A stretch of DNA of 42,184 nt from Bacteroides sp. (lineage in GTDB: Bacteria; Bacteroidota; Bacteroidia; Bacteroidales; Bacteroidaceae), in contig JAJQDI010000008.1 of assembly GCA_021202275.1 (NCBI GenBank), positions 1 to 42,184 on the forward strand. The letters are read 5' to 3'. Below the pieces are notes generated by a model, which was not told the DNA's origin, did not search any database, and saw nothing but the letters and a program-made list of their open reading frames with translations. The translations under genes and the position numbers were made by a program. Below are positions 9,007 to 17,929 of the stretch, in pieces (position 1 is the first letter of the stretch; each line of letters opens with the position of its first letter).

Positions 9007-9684
9007 TTATTTTATCTTATCAGAAACATCTGTGCTTTTGGACCTATATTTTTCAATAAATTTATCCAGTTCCTTTGCTCCCAATTCTGTAGAAATACCA
9101 CGTATGAATGTGAACATAATAGAGTCACATATAGCGGTGAAAGAGAATTTATTACTCATATCCATTAAAGCATCCAGTTGAGCATGTAATAGCAGATTTA
9201 TTATCTCGAAATTGACATCGTCTCTAAAATATCCCTGCTCTACTCCTTTCTGCAACAATTCCACACTATTTTTATAGTCATCTGCACGTGATTGATGAAT
9301 CATCTGATGTATCCTGGGATATTTCTTCATATCCTCAAAAAAAAGATTATTGGTAGAATGGTACATCTGCATACTCTTTTCGTAAGCAATCATAAATACC
9401 TCCAATACATTTTTAGAATTGTGATACACACTTTCCATACTTTTCTGGAAAAGCCCTTTACGATACAGTATGCATTCTGTCAATAGTTCTTCTTTATCTT
9501 TAAAGATCTCATACAGCGTACGTTTAGACATCCCCAATGAAGCAGCAATATCATCCATCTTGACATTCCGGATCCCTTCTTTGGCAAAAGCAGCAGATGC
9601 CCCGACAATAATAGTCTGTTTTAGTAAATCCCGTGAAGATTTTTCTGTAGATTCTTTAATAAAGTTTATTTCTTTGCTATCCAT
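9007..9684 (-). CDS. TetR/AcrR-family transcriptional regulator
   Basis: The 225-residue protein has an N-terminal helix-turn-helix in the TetR pattern (AFAKEGIRNVKMDDIAAS then LGMSKRTLYEIFKDKEELL, about residues 33-70) and a variable helical ligand-binding domain behind it. As first gene of the efflux operon it most likely represses its own promoter and is released by a pump substrate; this is inferred from position and family. The N-terminus has about 20 residues before the DNA-binding domain, a little longer than usual, and a later start cannot be excluded. Confidence 0.93.
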   Translation of the reverse strand: MDSKEINFIKESTEKSSRDLLKQTIIVGASAAFAKEGIRNVKMDDIAASLGMSKRTLYEIFKDKEELLTECILYRKGLFQKSMESVYHNSKNVLEVFMIAYEKSMQMYHSTNNLFFEDMKKYPRIHQMIHQSRADDYKNSVELLQKGVEQGYFRDDVNFEIINLLLHAQLDALMDMSNKFSFTAICDSIMFTFIRGISTELGAKELDKFIEKYRSKSTDVSDKIK

Positions 9685-9728
9685 CCGAGTTTATAAATTT
9701 CACTAAATTTGTTCCTCTAAAAGAGTGG

Positions 9729-9760
9729 CAAAGATAATCAGAAAACTGAAAAAAAACGAA
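9729..9760 (-). promoter_or_regulatory. Probable promoter of the TetR-efflux operon
   Basis: On the minus strand TATCTTTG (9729-9736) matches TAnnTTTG exactly. TTCG (9757-9760), one base off the TTTG -33 element, lies 20 bases upstream, which is the expected spacing. The start codon is 45 bases downstream of the -7 box. Confidence 0.55.
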
Positions 9761-9931
9761 TTGAGTTTTCTTTATATTGTTCACATTTTGATAAATATTA
9801 TACATAAACGGCAATAATATAAATTATTGTTAAACAGGTAGGACAAAAGGATCATACTTTACAGAGATGCGTATGGGATAAAAACCCTATAACCTCTAAC
9901 ACAGCAATGAATAACCGTTACAGGGAAATTT

Positions 9932-9961
9932 TCTATTGTTATACGTGTATATAACAATAGA
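9932..9961 (-). repeat. 12-bp perfect inverted repeat, possible terminator
   Basis: TCTATTGTTATA and its exact complement flank the six-base loop CGTGTA. The repeat sits 43 bases past the stop of the unknown exported protein and could end that transcript. The T-run expected after an intrinsic terminator is poor on both strands, so an operator is an alternative. Confidence 0.5.
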
Positions 9962-10004
9962 GTAAATATTTGCAAAATAATTCAGATTAAAACAGACTGA
10001 AAGC

Positions 10005-10634
10005 CTATCTGGATTTTACCGCGAGAAGATAAGGTTCCAATGTATCCGCAGATTCGTTATCTTCCTCTAACAGTTTATCCTGCAAAGAATTATTTCCTTC
10101 GAGAAGATGCCAGATCCTTTCTTTTCCTACAAATTCAGCTTTACCGGTTTCGGGATTGATCATATAAAATACCCTTTGAGAAATAAGACCTGAAGCAGCA
10201 AAAGCGTCTCCTACAGTTCCACCCAGTTTCACATTCATAGAAGTTGTAGCATGAGCAGTTACTGACCCTACAGGAATAGCTTTAAAATAAATACATCCAT
10301 CTATCCAATAAGCAGGTGCATACCCATATCCAAAACGAAAACGTTTGTATTTAAGTCTTTTGCAATTGACATAGAAGGAATCATCCTGCTTCACGGCATA
10401 ACATTTCTTTTTCAGATACTTATTCATTTTCTTATCAGAAGGAACAGAAACTTTATAATCAGCTCCCATAATACTTGCTGCCTGTATTTTTGAACGTCTG
10501 TCAACTGCTAGTTGCGTCACCTCTTCATACTTATCCGCATATAGATCGGACAGAGTTGCATACAAACCATTCTGAGCTATAGCTATACTTATAGAAAAAA
10601 ATACAGAAAAAAAGGTCAGCAGGATATATTTCAT
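10005..10634 (-). CDS. Exported protein of unknown function
   Basis: I do not recognise this 209-residue protein. Residues 1-20 are a clear signal peptide (hydrophobic core LLTFFSVFFSISIAIA, cleavage before Gln), so it should leave the cytoplasm. The mature part is rich in Lys and Tyr/Phe in its middle (KKMNKYLKKKCYAVK, then KRLKYKRFRFGYGYAPAYW) and holds two Cys there that could pair. A glycine/alanine-rich segment (KLGGTVGDAFAASGLI) and an acidic end follow. No transmembrane helix, lipobox or catalytic motif is evident. It has its own candidate promoter and is separated from rplQ by a terminator, so it is probably a single-gene unit unrelated to the ribosomal block. Confidence 0.8.
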   Translation of the reverse strand: MKYILLTFFSVFFSISIAIAQNGLYATLSDLYADKYEEVTQLAVDRRSKIQAASIMGADYKVSVPSDKKMNKYLKKKCYAVKQDDSFYVNCKRLKYKRFRFGYGYAPAYWIDGCIYFKAIPVGSVTAHATTSMNVKLGGTVGDAFAASGLISQRVFYMINPETGKAEFVGKERIWHLLEGNNSLQDKLLEEDNESADTLEPYLLAVKSR

Positions 10635-10670
10635 AGTGATATGTACTTAGATTAAAACAACTTTCCCTTA

Positions 10671-10701
10671 CAAAGCAACTAATTTCTGCTGAACCTACCA
10701 A
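10671..10701 (-). promoter_or_regulatory. Possible promoter of the unknown exported protein
   Basis: On the minus strand TTGCTTTG (10671-10678) is one base off TAnnTTTG, and a TTG (10699-10701) lies 20 bases upstream, the expected spacing. The start codon is 37 bases downstream. Confidence 0.45.
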
Positions 10702-10748
10702 CTAAAATACCTCCTTATTTGCTACTTTAATGAACAGGCTATAATACA

Positions 10749-10778
10749 AAAGCCACTTTCCGAATGAAAAGTGGCTTT
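10749..10778 (-). terminator. Terminator after rplQ
   Basis: Eleven perfectly paired bases (10749-10759 with 10768-10778, core AGCCACTTT) enclose an eight-base loop. On the minus strand the stem ends in TTT and is followed by TGTATTAT. It lies 21 bases past the rplQ stop and closes the ribosomal block. Confidence 0.8.
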
Positions 10779-10799
10779 CGCATATAAGAACTATAATTA

Positions 10800-11327
10800 T
10801 TATTCCGCAGTTTCTTCCTTAGGAGCTTCTTCGGCTGCCGGAGTTTCCTCCACAACAGGATTTTCCACCTTTTCAGCCACAGCTGCAACTACAGGTTCTT
10901 TGTCAGAAGTAGCTTTTTTGGAACGACGTGTACGAGTCTTCTTAACCACTTTTTCCTTAGCCATATTTTCGTTGTAATCTACCAATTCGATAAAGCACAT
11001 TTCTGCATTATCGCCCAGACGATTACCTGTTTTGATAATACGGGTATATCCACCCGGACGATCACCGATCTTCACAGAGATCTCTTTGAATAATTCGGTT
11101 ACTGCAATTTTATCCTGCAGGTTGCTGAATACAACACGACGTGAATTAGTGGTATCATCTTTTGATTTGGTAATCAAAGGCTCGATGAACTTTTTCAACG
11201 CCTTTGCTTTCGCCACAGTCGTAGTGATTCTTTTGTGCTTGATCAGAGAACATGCCATATTGGATAACATAGCCGATCTATGAGAAGCAGTACGACCTAA
11301 GTGATTAAATTTTTTATTGTGTCTCAT
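10800..11327 (-). CDS. rplQ: 50S ribosomal protein L17 (bL17), with long C-terminal tail
   Basis: L17 binds 23S rRNA near the exit-tunnel side of the large subunit. The conserved core occupies residues 1-119, from [17 protein letters not shown] through [20 protein letters not shown] to ELVDYNE. Residues about 124-138 are then basic ([15 protein letters not shown]), and residues 143-175 form a Glu/Ala/Pro-rich acidic tail. The 175-residue total exceeds the roughly 120-130 residues of E. coli L17. The gene follows rpoA after 3 bases and is the last gene of the block. Confidence 0.98.
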   Translation of the reverse strand: MRHNKKFNHLGRTASHRSAMLSNMACSLIKHKRITTTVAKAKALKKFIEPLITKSKDDTTNSRRVVFSNLQDKIAVTELFKEISVKIGDRPGGYTRIIKTGNRLGDNAEMCFIELVDYNENMAKEKVVKKTRTRRSKKATSDKEPVVAAVAEKVENPVVEETPAAEEAPKEETAE

Positions 11328-11330
11328 TGT

Positions 11331-12323
11331 TTATTCTTTATCTAATTTGTATTTAGAAATATCGGTTCCAAACGACAGATTCAGACTTTCCAGCAAATCA
11401 TCAAGCTCGGTAAGCGATTTCTTTCCGAAATTTCTGAACTTCAATAAGTCTGTCTTATTGAATTGGACCAGATCGCCAAGCGTCTCTACATCAGCTGCCT
11501 TCAGACAGTTAAGAGCGCGCACAGAAAGGTCCATATCCACCAACTTAGTCTTCAGCAACTGACGCATATGAAGTACTTCTTCATCAAACTCTTCATTACC
11601 ATCTACATCAGTACTTTCTAATGTGATCTTTTCGTCAGAGAAGAGCATAAAGTGATAGATCAGAATTTTAGCTGCTTCTTTCAAAGCATCTTTCGGATGT
11701 ATGGAACCATCGGTACTAATTTCAAGTATCAGTTTCTCGTAGTCGGTTTTCTGTTCTACACGGAAATTGTCTACCAGATACTTGACATTACGTATCGGAG
11801 TATAAATAGAATCGATTGGTATCACATTCACATCAGTACAGTATTCGCGGTTCTCCTCAGCAGGAACATACCCACGTCCTTTGTTGATGGTAATATCAAT
11901 CTGCATCGAAGCCTTAGTATCTAAATGACAAATAACTAATTCAGGATTTAACACTTCAAATCCAGTCAAATACTTACCAATGTCACCTGCTTTAAATTCA
12001 CTCGAATTCTCTATCGTGATACTTACTTTCTCACTTTCGAATTCTTCAACTACTTGTTTGAACCGTACCTGCTTCAGATTTAAGATAATGTTGGTAACAT
12101 CCTCTTTTACTCCCGGCACACTGGAAAACTCATGTTCCACACCTTCAATTTTGATGGTAGTGATTGCGAACCCTTCCAGAGAAGACAAAAGGATACGGCG
12201 TAGTGCATTACCTACAGTAATACCAAACCCAGGTTCCAACGGACGAAATTCGAATTTACCGAATCTGGAGTCCGCTTCCAACATTAATACTTTATCAGGT
12301 TTTTGAGATGCTAATATCGCCAT
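11331..12323 (-). CDS. rpoA: RNA polymerase alpha subunit
   Basis: Alpha dimerises to nucleate RNA polymerase assembly and contacts regulators and upstream DNA. The N-terminal domain is marked by [19 protein letters not shown] (about residues 33-51). The C-terminal domain holds [19 protein letters not shown] and [16 protein letters not shown], the helix-hairpin-helix region. A flexible acidic linker containing [11 protein letters not shown] separates them. The 330-residue length is normal. It lies 11 bases after rpsD and 3 before rplQ, the usual alpha-operon order. Confidence 0.99.
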   Translation of the reverse strand: MAILASQKPDKVLMLEADSRFGKFEFRPLEPGFGITVGNALRRILLSSLEGFAITTIKIEGVEHEFSSVPGVKEDVTNIILNLKQVRFKQVVEEFESEKVSITIENSSEFKAGDIGKYLTGFEVLNPELVICHLDTKASMQIDITINKGRGYVPAEENREYCTDVNVIPIDSIYTPIRNVKYLVDNFRVEQKTDYEKLILEISTDGSIHPKDALKEAAKILIYHFMLFSDEKITLESTDVDGNEEFDEEVLHMRQLLKTKLVDMDLSVRALNCLKAADVETLGDLVQFNKTDLLKFRNFGKKSLTELDDLLESLNLSFGTDISKYKLDKE

Positions 12324-12334
12324 GAAGTTAATTA

Positions 12335-12940
12335 TTATTTAGAATATAATTCTACGATCAAATGTTCTTTAATGTTTTCAGGGATGTCGGCTCTTTCAGG
12401 TATATGCAACATCTTACCTACTTTGGAAGTATCGTCCCACTCCATCCACGCATATTTGCTGTGGTTGAATCCTGCCAGGGAATTAGCAATTACTTCCAGT
12501 GACTTTGATCTTTCACGAACACCGACCAACTGTCCCGGTTTTACGGAATAAGAAGGGATGTTCACCACTTTACCATCTACAGTGATATGTCTGTGACTTA
12601 CCAACTGACGGGCTGCGGCTCTGGTAGGAGCAATTCCTAAACGGAACACTACATTATCCAGACGGCATTCGAGCAATTGAAGAAGAATCTCACCGGTAAT
12701 CCCTTTTGCGGATTCGGCCTTTTCAAACAGATTACGGAATTGTTTTTCCAATACTCCATATGTGTATTTAGCTTTTTGCTTTTCACGAAGTTGAATACCA
12801 TATTCCGAGGTTTTTCTCTTTCTTGAATTGCCATGCTGTCCGGGAGGATAGTTCTTCTTTGATAATACTTTATCAGCTCCAAAAATAGCTTCCCCGAATT
12901 TACGGGCGATTCTTGATTTTGGTCCAGTGTATCTCGCCAT
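12335..12940 (-). CDS. rpsD: 30S ribosomal protein S4 (uS4)
   Basis: S4 is a primary 16S rRNA-binding protein that nucleates 30S assembly and, in other bacteria, represses its own operon. The start [17 protein letters not shown] is typical, and the S4 RNA-binding domain is visible as [30 protein letters not shown] (pattern at about residues 95-125). No Cys4 zinc motif is present near the N-terminus. At 201 residues it is of usual length. It is preceded by an unusually long 119-base gap after rpsK. Confidence 0.99.
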   Translation of the reverse strand: MARYTGPKSRIARKFGEAIFGADKVLSKKNYPPGQHGNSRKRKTSEYGIQLREKQKAKYTYGVLEKQFRNLFEKAESAKGITGEILLQLLECRLDNVVFRLGIAPTRAAARQLVSHRHITVDGKVVNIPSYSVKPGQLVGVRERSKSLEVIANSLAGFNHSKYAWMEWDDTSKVGKMLHIPERADIPENIKEHLIVELYSK

Positions 12941-13059
12941 TTTACTTTAATAATTTAATTGTTTTAGTGATGAACTCAATTTGTTGCAGCCGCGATTACA
13001 GAGAAGAATTGATGCAATCCAAAAACAAAATCAAGTCTCATTTTAATAAAAGGAAAATC
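12941..13059 (-). other. 119-base gap upstream of rpsD
   Basis: This is the second-longest gap within the rpsL-to-rplQ series. I see no matching promoter and only short possible stems, for example TTGCA with TGCAA near the middle. It could hold an S4-binding control site, but this rests on position alone. Confidence 0.3.
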
Positions 13060-13449
13060 TTAAACTCTACGTCTTTTCGGAGGACGGCATCCGTTGTGCG
13101 GAAGTGGAGTAACGTCTATAATTTCGACAACTTCAATTCCGGCTCCATGAATGGTTCGGATAGCAGACTCACGTCCGTTACCAGGACCTTTCACATACGC
13201 TTTTACCTTTCTCAGGCCCAGATCGTATGCTATTTTTGCACAATCCTGTGCAGCCATCTGAGCTGCATAGGGAGTGTTCTTTTTAGAACCTCTGAATCCC
13301 ATTTTTCCGGCAGATGACCAAGAAATAATCTGCCCTTCACTGTTTGCCAGAGAGACAATGATATTATTAAAAGATGAATGAACATGCAATTGTCCATTGG
13401 CATCTACTTTTACATTTCTCTTCTTTGCTGCAACTGTTTTTTTTGCCAT
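13060..13449 (-). CDS. rpsK: 30S ribosomal protein S11 (uS11)
   Basis: S11 sits on the 30S platform near the mRNA exit site. Diagnostic segments are [33 protein letters not shown] and the C-terminal [18 protein letters not shown]. The length of 129 residues is normal. It starts 11 bases after rpsM, and rpsD follows after a long gap. Confidence 0.99.
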   Translation of the reverse strand: MAKKTVAAKKRNVKVDANGQLHVHSSFNNIIVSLANSEGQIISWSSAGKMGFRGSKKNTPYAAQMAAQDCAKIAYDLGLRKVKAYVKGPGNGRESAIRTIHGAGIEVVEIIDVTPLPHNGCRPPKRRRV

Positions 13450-13460
13450 ATCAACAATTA

Positions 13461-13841
13461 TTATTTAGTAGCTTTTTTCTTATTTGCGACTGTCTTTTTC
13501 CTTCCCTTACGGGTACGGGCATTGTTTTTAGTACTTTGACCTCTTACCGGCAAGCCAATACGATGACGAACCCCACGATAACAACCAATGTCCATCAGTC
13601 GTTTGATATTCAACTGTACTTCCGAACGAAGATCTCCTTCTACTTTAAACTCAGCTCCGATAACTTCACGTACTTTACCAGCCTGCTCATCCGTCCAGTC
13701 TTTTACTTTCAGGTCTCTGTCTACACCAGCTTTATCTAAAATTTTCCCTGCACTGCTACGACCTATTCCATATATATAGGTCAATGCGATCTCACCTCTC
13801 TTGTTCTGAGGTATATCTACACCAACTATTCTTATAGCCAT
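13461..13841 (-). CDS. rpsM: 30S ribosomal protein S13 (uS13)
   Basis: S13 forms head-to-large-subunit bridges and touches P-site tRNA. The sequence shows [20 protein letters not shown], a helix-two-turn-helix, [19 protein letters not shown] (about residues 85-103) and a basic tail ending [12 protein letters not shown]. The 126-residue length is normal. It is 33 bases after rpmJ. A -7-like box (TATTTTTG, minus strand, 13862-13869) lies in that gap without a -33 partner. Confidence 0.99.
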   Translation of the reverse strand: MAIRIVGVDIPQNKRGEIALTYIYGIGRSSAGKILDKAGVDRDLKVKDWTDEQAGKVREVIGAEFKVEGDLRSEVQLNIKRLMDIGCYRGVRHRIGLPVRGQSTKNNARTRKGRKKTVANKKKATK

Positions 13842-13874
13842 ATACTTGATTATTTTTTTTGCAAAAATAATAAA

Positions 13875-13991
13875 TTATCCTTGACGTTGTTTATACTTAG
13901 GATTTTTCTTATTAATAACATACAAACGGCCATTACGACGAACGATCTTACATTCTGGCGTACGTTTTTTTAAAGATGCTCTTACTTTCAT
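13875..13991 (-). CDS. rpmJ: 50S ribosomal protein L36 (bL36), zinc-free form
   Basis: The 38-codon gene encodes a protein beginning [20 protein letters not shown] and ending NPKYKQRQG, which is clearly L36. L36 helps pack 23S rRNA near the peptidyl-transferase region. The zinc-binding Cys-Cys-Cys-His set of the classical form is reduced to a single Cys: the first Cys is replaced by Thr, the third is missing and the His is Tyr. This is therefore the zinc-independent (C-) version. It lies 9 bases after infA and 33 before rpsM, the usual place. Confidence 0.97.
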   Translation of the reverse strand: MKVRASLKKRTPECKIVRRNGRLYVINKKNPKYKQRQG

Positions 13992-14000
13992 ATCTAATTT

Positions 14001-14219
14001 TTATTTATATCTGAACACGATTCTTCCTTTCGACAGGTCGTAAGGAGACATTTCCACACACACTTTATCTCCCGGCAAAATCTTGATATAATGCATACGC
14101 ATTTTACCTGAAATATGAGCGGTTATCTCATGACCGTTTTCTAATTCCACCCGGAACATTGCGTTTGACAATGCTTCCACAATTACTCCATCTTGTTCTA
14201 TTGCAGATTGTTTAGCCAT
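14001..14219 (-). CDS. infA: Translation initiation factor IF-1
   Basis: IF-1 occupies the 30S A site during initiation and helps IF-2 and IF-3. The 72 residues form the S1/OB fold, with [40 protein letters not shown] and [14 protein letters not shown]. The gene begins 1 base after map and is followed by rpmJ. Confidence 0.99.
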   Translation of the reverse strand: MAKQSAIEQDGVIVEALSNAMFRVELENGHEITAHISGKMRMHYIKILPGDKVCVEMSPYDLSKGRIVFRYK

Positions 14220-14220
14220 A

Positions 14221-15018
14221 TTATATTGCTTTATCTCCTAAAACTTCTTCAATATATTCGAATGTTGATAACACATCAGCTTTTCCTGGTCCAACTGCTA
14301 CCGTATGCTCAAAATGCGCCGCATATTTACGGTCTTTTGTACGTACAGTCCAACCATCCGACTCCATAATAACCTGGCGATTCCCCAAAGTAATCATTGG
14401 TTCAATAGCAATACATAGTCCCTTTTTAAGTAAAGGTCCGTATCCTCTTTTGCCATAATTAGGCACCCGAGGATCCTCATGCATGTCTTTACCAATACCA
14501 TGGCCGACAAACTCACGCACGACCCCATACGAATGGGACTCACAATATTGCTGAACAGCAAATCCGATATCACCAATCCTTTTTCCCTGAATAGCATTTT
14601 CTATTCCCAGATAAAGAGCTTCTTTGGTAGTTTTTAATAAATCACGGACATCTTCCGCAACTTCACCTACACAAAATGTATACGCGGAATCACCACAGAA
14701 ACCATTCATGTAAGTGCCACAATCTACCGAAACGATATCACCCTCCTTCAGAATAGTATTTCCCGGTATACCATGTACCACCTGATCATTTACAGAAGTA
14801 CACAAAGTACCCGGAAACGGATCACCATATTGATTGGGAAATCCCTTAAAAGTGGGAACAGCTCCATGATCACGGATAAACTCTTCCGCGACTTTATCCA
14901 ATTCGCCGGTCGTCACTCCCGGCCGGATCAACTTGGCTACCTCAGCCAGAGTTTTCCCTACCAGAATATTACTTTGCCGAAGCAACTCGATCTCTTCTTC
15001 TGTTTTAAGAAATATCAT
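14221..15018 (-). CDS. map: Type I methionine aminopeptidase
   Basis: This cytosolic metalloenzyme removes the starting methionine from new proteins. All five metal ligands are present: Asp99 (VSVDCG), Asp110 (FCGDSAY), His173 ([12 protein letters not shown]), Glu206 (IEPMI) and Glu237 (FEHTVAV). The substrate-contacting His82 (VHGIPG) is also there. The 265-residue length matches the short type Ia enzymes, without an N-terminal extension. It lies between secY (12 bases) and infA (1 base), as in many non-proteobacterial spc operons. Confidence 0.99.
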   Translation of the reverse strand: MIFLKTEEEIELLRQSNILVGKTLAEVAKLIRPGVTTGELDKVAEEFIRDHGAVPTFKGFPNQYGDPFPGTLCTSVNDQVVHGIPGNTILKEGDIVSVDCGTYMNGFCGDSAYTFCVGEVAEDVRDLLKTTKEALYLGIENAIQGKRIGDIGFAVQQYCESHSYGVVREFVGHGIGKDMHEDPRVPNYGKRGYGPLLKKGLCIAIEPMITLGNRQVIMESDGWTVRTKDRKYAAHFEHTVAVGPGKADVLSTFEYIEEVLGDKAI

Positions 15019-15030
15019 TCTTTAAAAGAA

Positions 15031-16374
15031 TTAATAGGCAGAGACACCCGCGCTACGTCCTTTGATACGTCCGGATTTTAGCAATCCGTCATAATGTCTC
15101 ATCAACAGATGACTTTCCACCTGCTGCAAAGTATCCAGTACTACACCTACCAGGATCAGCAAGGATGTACCTCCAAAGAACTGAGCAAACTCAGGCTGTA
15201 CCTTAAACAGGCCGGCAAAAGCAGGCAGAATAGCCACCAGCGCCAGGAAGAACGATCCGGGTAAAGTGATGTGGGACATTATTTCATCTATATATTCCGC
15301 AGTTTTCTTACCCGGCTTAATTCCGGGAATGAATCCATTATTACGTTTCATATCATCTGCCATCTGCGTCGGATTGATAGTAATGGCAGTATAGAAATAA
15401 GTAAAAAGGATGATCATTACCGCAAATACAAAGTTATACCAGAAACTCCTGTAGTCTGTAAGCGCATTTATCACACTGTTTCCACTACCTGACTCAGTAA
15501 ATCCGATCAGGGTAACCGGAATAAACATGATAGCCTGCGCAAAGATAATAGGCATTACCCCTGCGGCATTCACTTTCAATGGAATATACTGGCGCGCTCC
15601 TCCATATTGCTTATTACCTACAATGCGTTTCGCATATTGTACAGGAATCTTACGAGTACCTTGTACCAACAATACAGCCGCAGCAATAACAAACAGCAGG
15701 AACACAATCTCCACTAGGAACATGATCAATCCTCCGGTACGTTCGGTCATTCGTGAAACCAACTCCTGGAACAATGATTGTGGGAAACGTGCAATGATAC
15801 CAATAAGGATAATGAAAGAGACTCCATTACCGATTCCCTTATCCGTTATTCTTTCTCCCAGCCACAAAATGAACATACTTCCCGCAGCAAGGATCACTGT
15901 AGAAGTAACCATAAACAGCGTCCAATCCAGTGAGGAATTCAATGCCGGTCCGGCCTGTGCCTTCAGGTTCAACAGGTACGAAGGAGCCTGCACCAACAAA
16001 ATAAGTATTGTCAGATATCTTGTGTATTGATTCATTTTCCGTCTTCCGCTTTCTCCTTCCCGTTGCAGTTTCTGAAAATAGGGAACTGCGATACCTAATA
16101 ACTGGATAACGATAGAAGCAGAAATATAGGGCATAATCCCTAATGCGAAAATAGAAGCATTGGAAAATGCTCCTCCGGAAAACATATTTAAGAGTCCTAA
16201 CAACCCTTCGCTGGTTTGCTCATGCAATTTCGCCAACATAGCCGGATTGATCCCTGGCAATACAATGAAGGAACCAAAACGATAGATGGCCACAAACAAT
16301 ATGGTGATGAGGATCCGTTGTCTCAGATCCTCAATCTTCCATATATTTTTGATTGTTTCAATAGCTTTTCTCAT
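15031..16374 (-). CDS. secY: Protein translocase channel subunit SecY
   Basis: SecY is the protein-conducting channel of the inner membrane and works with SecE (encoded here at 40490) and SecA. The 447 residues contain about ten transmembrane helices. Family marks include LPGINPAMLAKL, MFSGGAFSNASIFALGIMPY and the cytoplasmic loop GIKPGKKTAEYIDEI. It follows rplO after 4 bases and precedes map. Confidence 0.99.
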   Translation of the reverse strand: MRKAIETIKNIWKIEDLRQRILITILFVAIYRFGSFIVLPGINPAMLAKLHEQTSEGLLGLLNMFSGGAFSNASIFALGIMPYISASIVIQLLGIAVPYFQKLQREGESGRRKMNQYTRYLTILILLVQAPSYLLNLKAQAGPALNSSLDWTLFMVTSTVILAAGSMFILWLGERITDKGIGNGVSFIILIGIIARFPQSLFQELVSRMTERTGGLIMFLVEIVFLLFVIAAAVLLVQGTRKIPVQYAKRIVGNKQYGGARQYIPLKVNAAGVMPIIFAQAIMFIPVTLIGFTESGSGNSVINALTDYRSFWYNFVFAVMIILFTYFYTAITINPTQMADDMKRNNGFIPGIKPGKKTAEYIDEIMSHITLPGSFFLALVAILPAFAGLFKVQPEFAQFFGGTSLLILVGVVLDTLQQVESHLLMRHYDGLLKSGRIKGRSAGVSAY

Positions 16375-16378
16375 CGAA

Positions 16379-16825
16379 TCAGAGTTTTACGACAGTACCG
16401 CCGACAGCTTCGATCGCAGCCACAGCACTCTTCGAGAATGCGTGAGCCTCCACATCCAACTTAACAGTCAAAGTTCCGTTACCTAAAATCTTGATGAGCT
16501 GTTTCGCGGAAACAAAACCGGCTTCAACAAAATCATTAACACCAACTTTCTCCAAACCCTTTGCTTCAGCAAGTTTTTGTACTGTATCTAAGTTAATCGC
16601 TTTATACTCTACTCTATTGATATTTTTAAAACCAAACTTCGGAACACGACGTTGAAGTGGCATCTGTCCTCCTTCAAATCCAATTTTCTTAGAATATCCG
16701 GAACGTGATTTAGCCCCTTTATGCCCTCTGGTGGAAGTTCCGCCTAAACCAGATCCCGGACCACGACCGATCCTTTTTCTTGTTTTAGTAGAACCCGCTG
16801 CCGGTTTTAAGTTACTTAAGTTCAT
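16379..16825 (-). CDS. rplO: 50S ribosomal protein L15 (uL15)
   Basis: L15 is a late-assembly protein reaching deep into the 50S with a long basic extension. That extension is visible at residues about 13-50 (TKTRKRIGRGPGSGLGGTS then RGHKGAKSRSG), followed by FEGGQMPLQRRVPKFGF and the globular part. The 148-residue length is normal. It lies 30 bases after rpmD and 4 before secY. Confidence 0.99.
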   Translation of the reverse strand: MNLSNLKPAAGSTKTRKRIGRGPGSGLGGTSTRGHKGAKSRSGYSKKIGFEGGQMPLQRRVPKFGFKNINRVEYKAINLDTVQKLAEAKGLEKVGVNDFVEAGFVSAKQLIKILGNGTLTVKLDVEAHAFSKSAVAAIEAVGGTVVKL

Positions 16826-16855
16826 ATTGTAATTCTTTTAATATTCAACAAATAT

Positions 16856-17032
16856 TTACTCTACGATAGTAACCAGGTGTCTCACCTTATTTACCATGCC
16901 AAGAATGGAAGGAGTGCTCTCGTGCTCAACCACACGATTCAGTTTACGTAATCCCAGCGCATCCAATGTTCTTTTCTGATCAGCGGGAGCACCAATTCTA
17001 CTTTTAACTTGTTTGATCTTTATAGTTGGCAT
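16856..17032 (-). CDS. rpmD: 50S ribosomal protein L30 (uL30)
   Basis: This 58-codon gene fills the gap between rpsE and rplO. The protein reads MPTIKIKQVKSRIGAPADQK, then TLDALGLRKLNRVVEHE and a C-terminal VRHLVTIVE, the pattern of L30. L30 is a small two-helix, three-strand protein on the 50S surface. The start is well supported by AAGGAGG five bases upstream, which itself overlaps the rpsE stop codon. Confidence 0.97.
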   Translation of the reverse strand: MPTIKIKQVKSRIGAPADQKRTLDALGLRKLNRVVEHESTPSILGMVNKVRHLVTIVE

Positions 17033-17037
17033 AATTT

Positions 17038-17044
17038 CCTCCTT
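17038..17044 (-). promoter_or_regulatory. Strong Shine-Dalgarno site of rpmD
   Basis: AAGGAGG lies five bases before the rpmD ATG and overlaps the rpsE TAA. Most genes in this window have no such motif, so this is unusual here. Confidence 0.8.
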
Positions 17045-17558
17045 ATCCTCTAAATACTTTTTCTAAACTAACGCCTCTGTTCTGAGCGACCGTACGAGCG
17101 TCGCGCATTTCACTCAATGCGAGAATAGTAGCTTTTACTAAATTGTGAGGATTGGAAGAACCTTTTGACTTCGCCAAAACGTCTGTGATCCCCACACTTT
17201 CCAATACGGCACGCATTGCACCACCGGCTACCACTCCTGTTCCGTGAGAGGCTGGTTTAATAAACACTTCCGCACCACCGAACCGTGCTGTCTGTTCGTG
17301 AGGAACAGTTCCTTTCAGAACGGGAACTTTAGTGAGGTTTTTCTTAGCGGCTTCTACACCTTTTGCAATAGCAGCGGTAACTTCACCGGCTTTACCAAGT
17401 CCCCAGCCGATGATACCATCTTCATTTCCCACAACGACAATCGCCGAGAAACTGAAGGTTCTACCTCCTTTGGTCACTTTAGTTACACGGTTGATCGCTA
17501 CGAGTCTATCTTTTAATTCGAGATCATTCGTAATCTTAACTCTATTGTTAACTGCCAT
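17043..17558 (-). CDS. rpsE: 30S ribosomal protein S5 (uS5)
   Basis: S5 contributes to decoding accuracy and lies near the mRNA entry channel. The N-terminal double-stranded-RNA-binding domain is at about residues 11-75 ([20 protein letters not shown], then [20 protein letters not shown]). The C-terminal domain has [19 protein letters not shown] and [15 protein letters not shown]. The length of 171 residues is normal. It lies 5 bases after rplR. Confidence 0.99.
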   Translation of the reverse strand: MAVNNRVKITNDLELKDRLVAINRVTKVTKGGRTFSFSAIVVVGNEDGIIGWGLGKAGEVTAAIAKGVEAAKKNLTKVPVLKGTVPHEQTARFGGAEVFIKPASHGTGVVAGGAMRAVLESVGITDVLAKSKGSSNPHNLVKATILALSEMRDARTVAQNRGVSLEKVFRG

Positions 17559-17563
17559 AATGA

Positions 17564-17908
17564 TTAAAATTTAAGTCCTCCGTTACGGGCGGCATCTGCA
17601 ACTTCTTTTACTCTCCCATGATACAAATAACCGTTACGGTCGAAAACCACGGTTGTGATCCCGGCTTCCTGTGCTTTTTTAGCAATCAGTTCACCTACTT
17701 TAGCTGCCTGTTCTTTTTTGGGAGTTTTCTCAGTAAGACCCAATGAAGAAGCAGCGGCCAATGTTTTACCGGATAAATCATCGATTATCTGTACATAGAT
17801 CTGATTATTGCTTCTGAATACGCTCATACGAGGACGTTCAGCAGTACCAGAGATCTTATTACGTACCCTATATTTGATTTTTGTTCGTCTTTCTACTTTT
17901 GTTGTCAT
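17564..17908 (-). CDS. rplR: 50S ribosomal protein L18 (uL18)
   Basis: L18 binds 5S rRNA with L5 and L25. A basic start ([20 protein letters not shown]) is followed by [20 protein letters not shown] and, at the end, [20 protein letters not shown] with GGLKF, all typical. The 114-residue length is normal. It lies between rplF (21 bases) and rpsE (5 bases). Confidence 0.99.
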   Translation of the reverse strand: MTTKVERRTKIKYRVRNKISGTAERPRMSVFRSNNQIYVQIIDDLSGKTLAAASSLGLTEKTPKKEQAAKVGELIAKKAQEAGITTVVFDRNGYLYHGRVKEVADAARNGGLKF

Positions 17909-17929
17909 AATTATTCCAATTTATGTCAT

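Larger units (their letters stand above)
9685..10004. other. 320-base gap upstream of the efflux operon
   Basis: The gap holds the probable tetR promoter on its left (9729-9760) and the inverted repeat at 9932-9961 on its right. Between them I see no gene, repeat or RNA fold that I can name. The region is AT-rich. Confidence 0.6.

Noticed and set aside
13862..13869. TATTTTTG -7-like box before rpsM (minus strand)
   Set aside because: No -33 element at the right distance, and the site is in an AT-rich gap where chance matches are likely.
17573..17582. GGAGG upstream of rpsE
   Set aside because: It is inside rplR codons and too far (about 19 bases) from the rpsE start to act as a ribosome-binding site.
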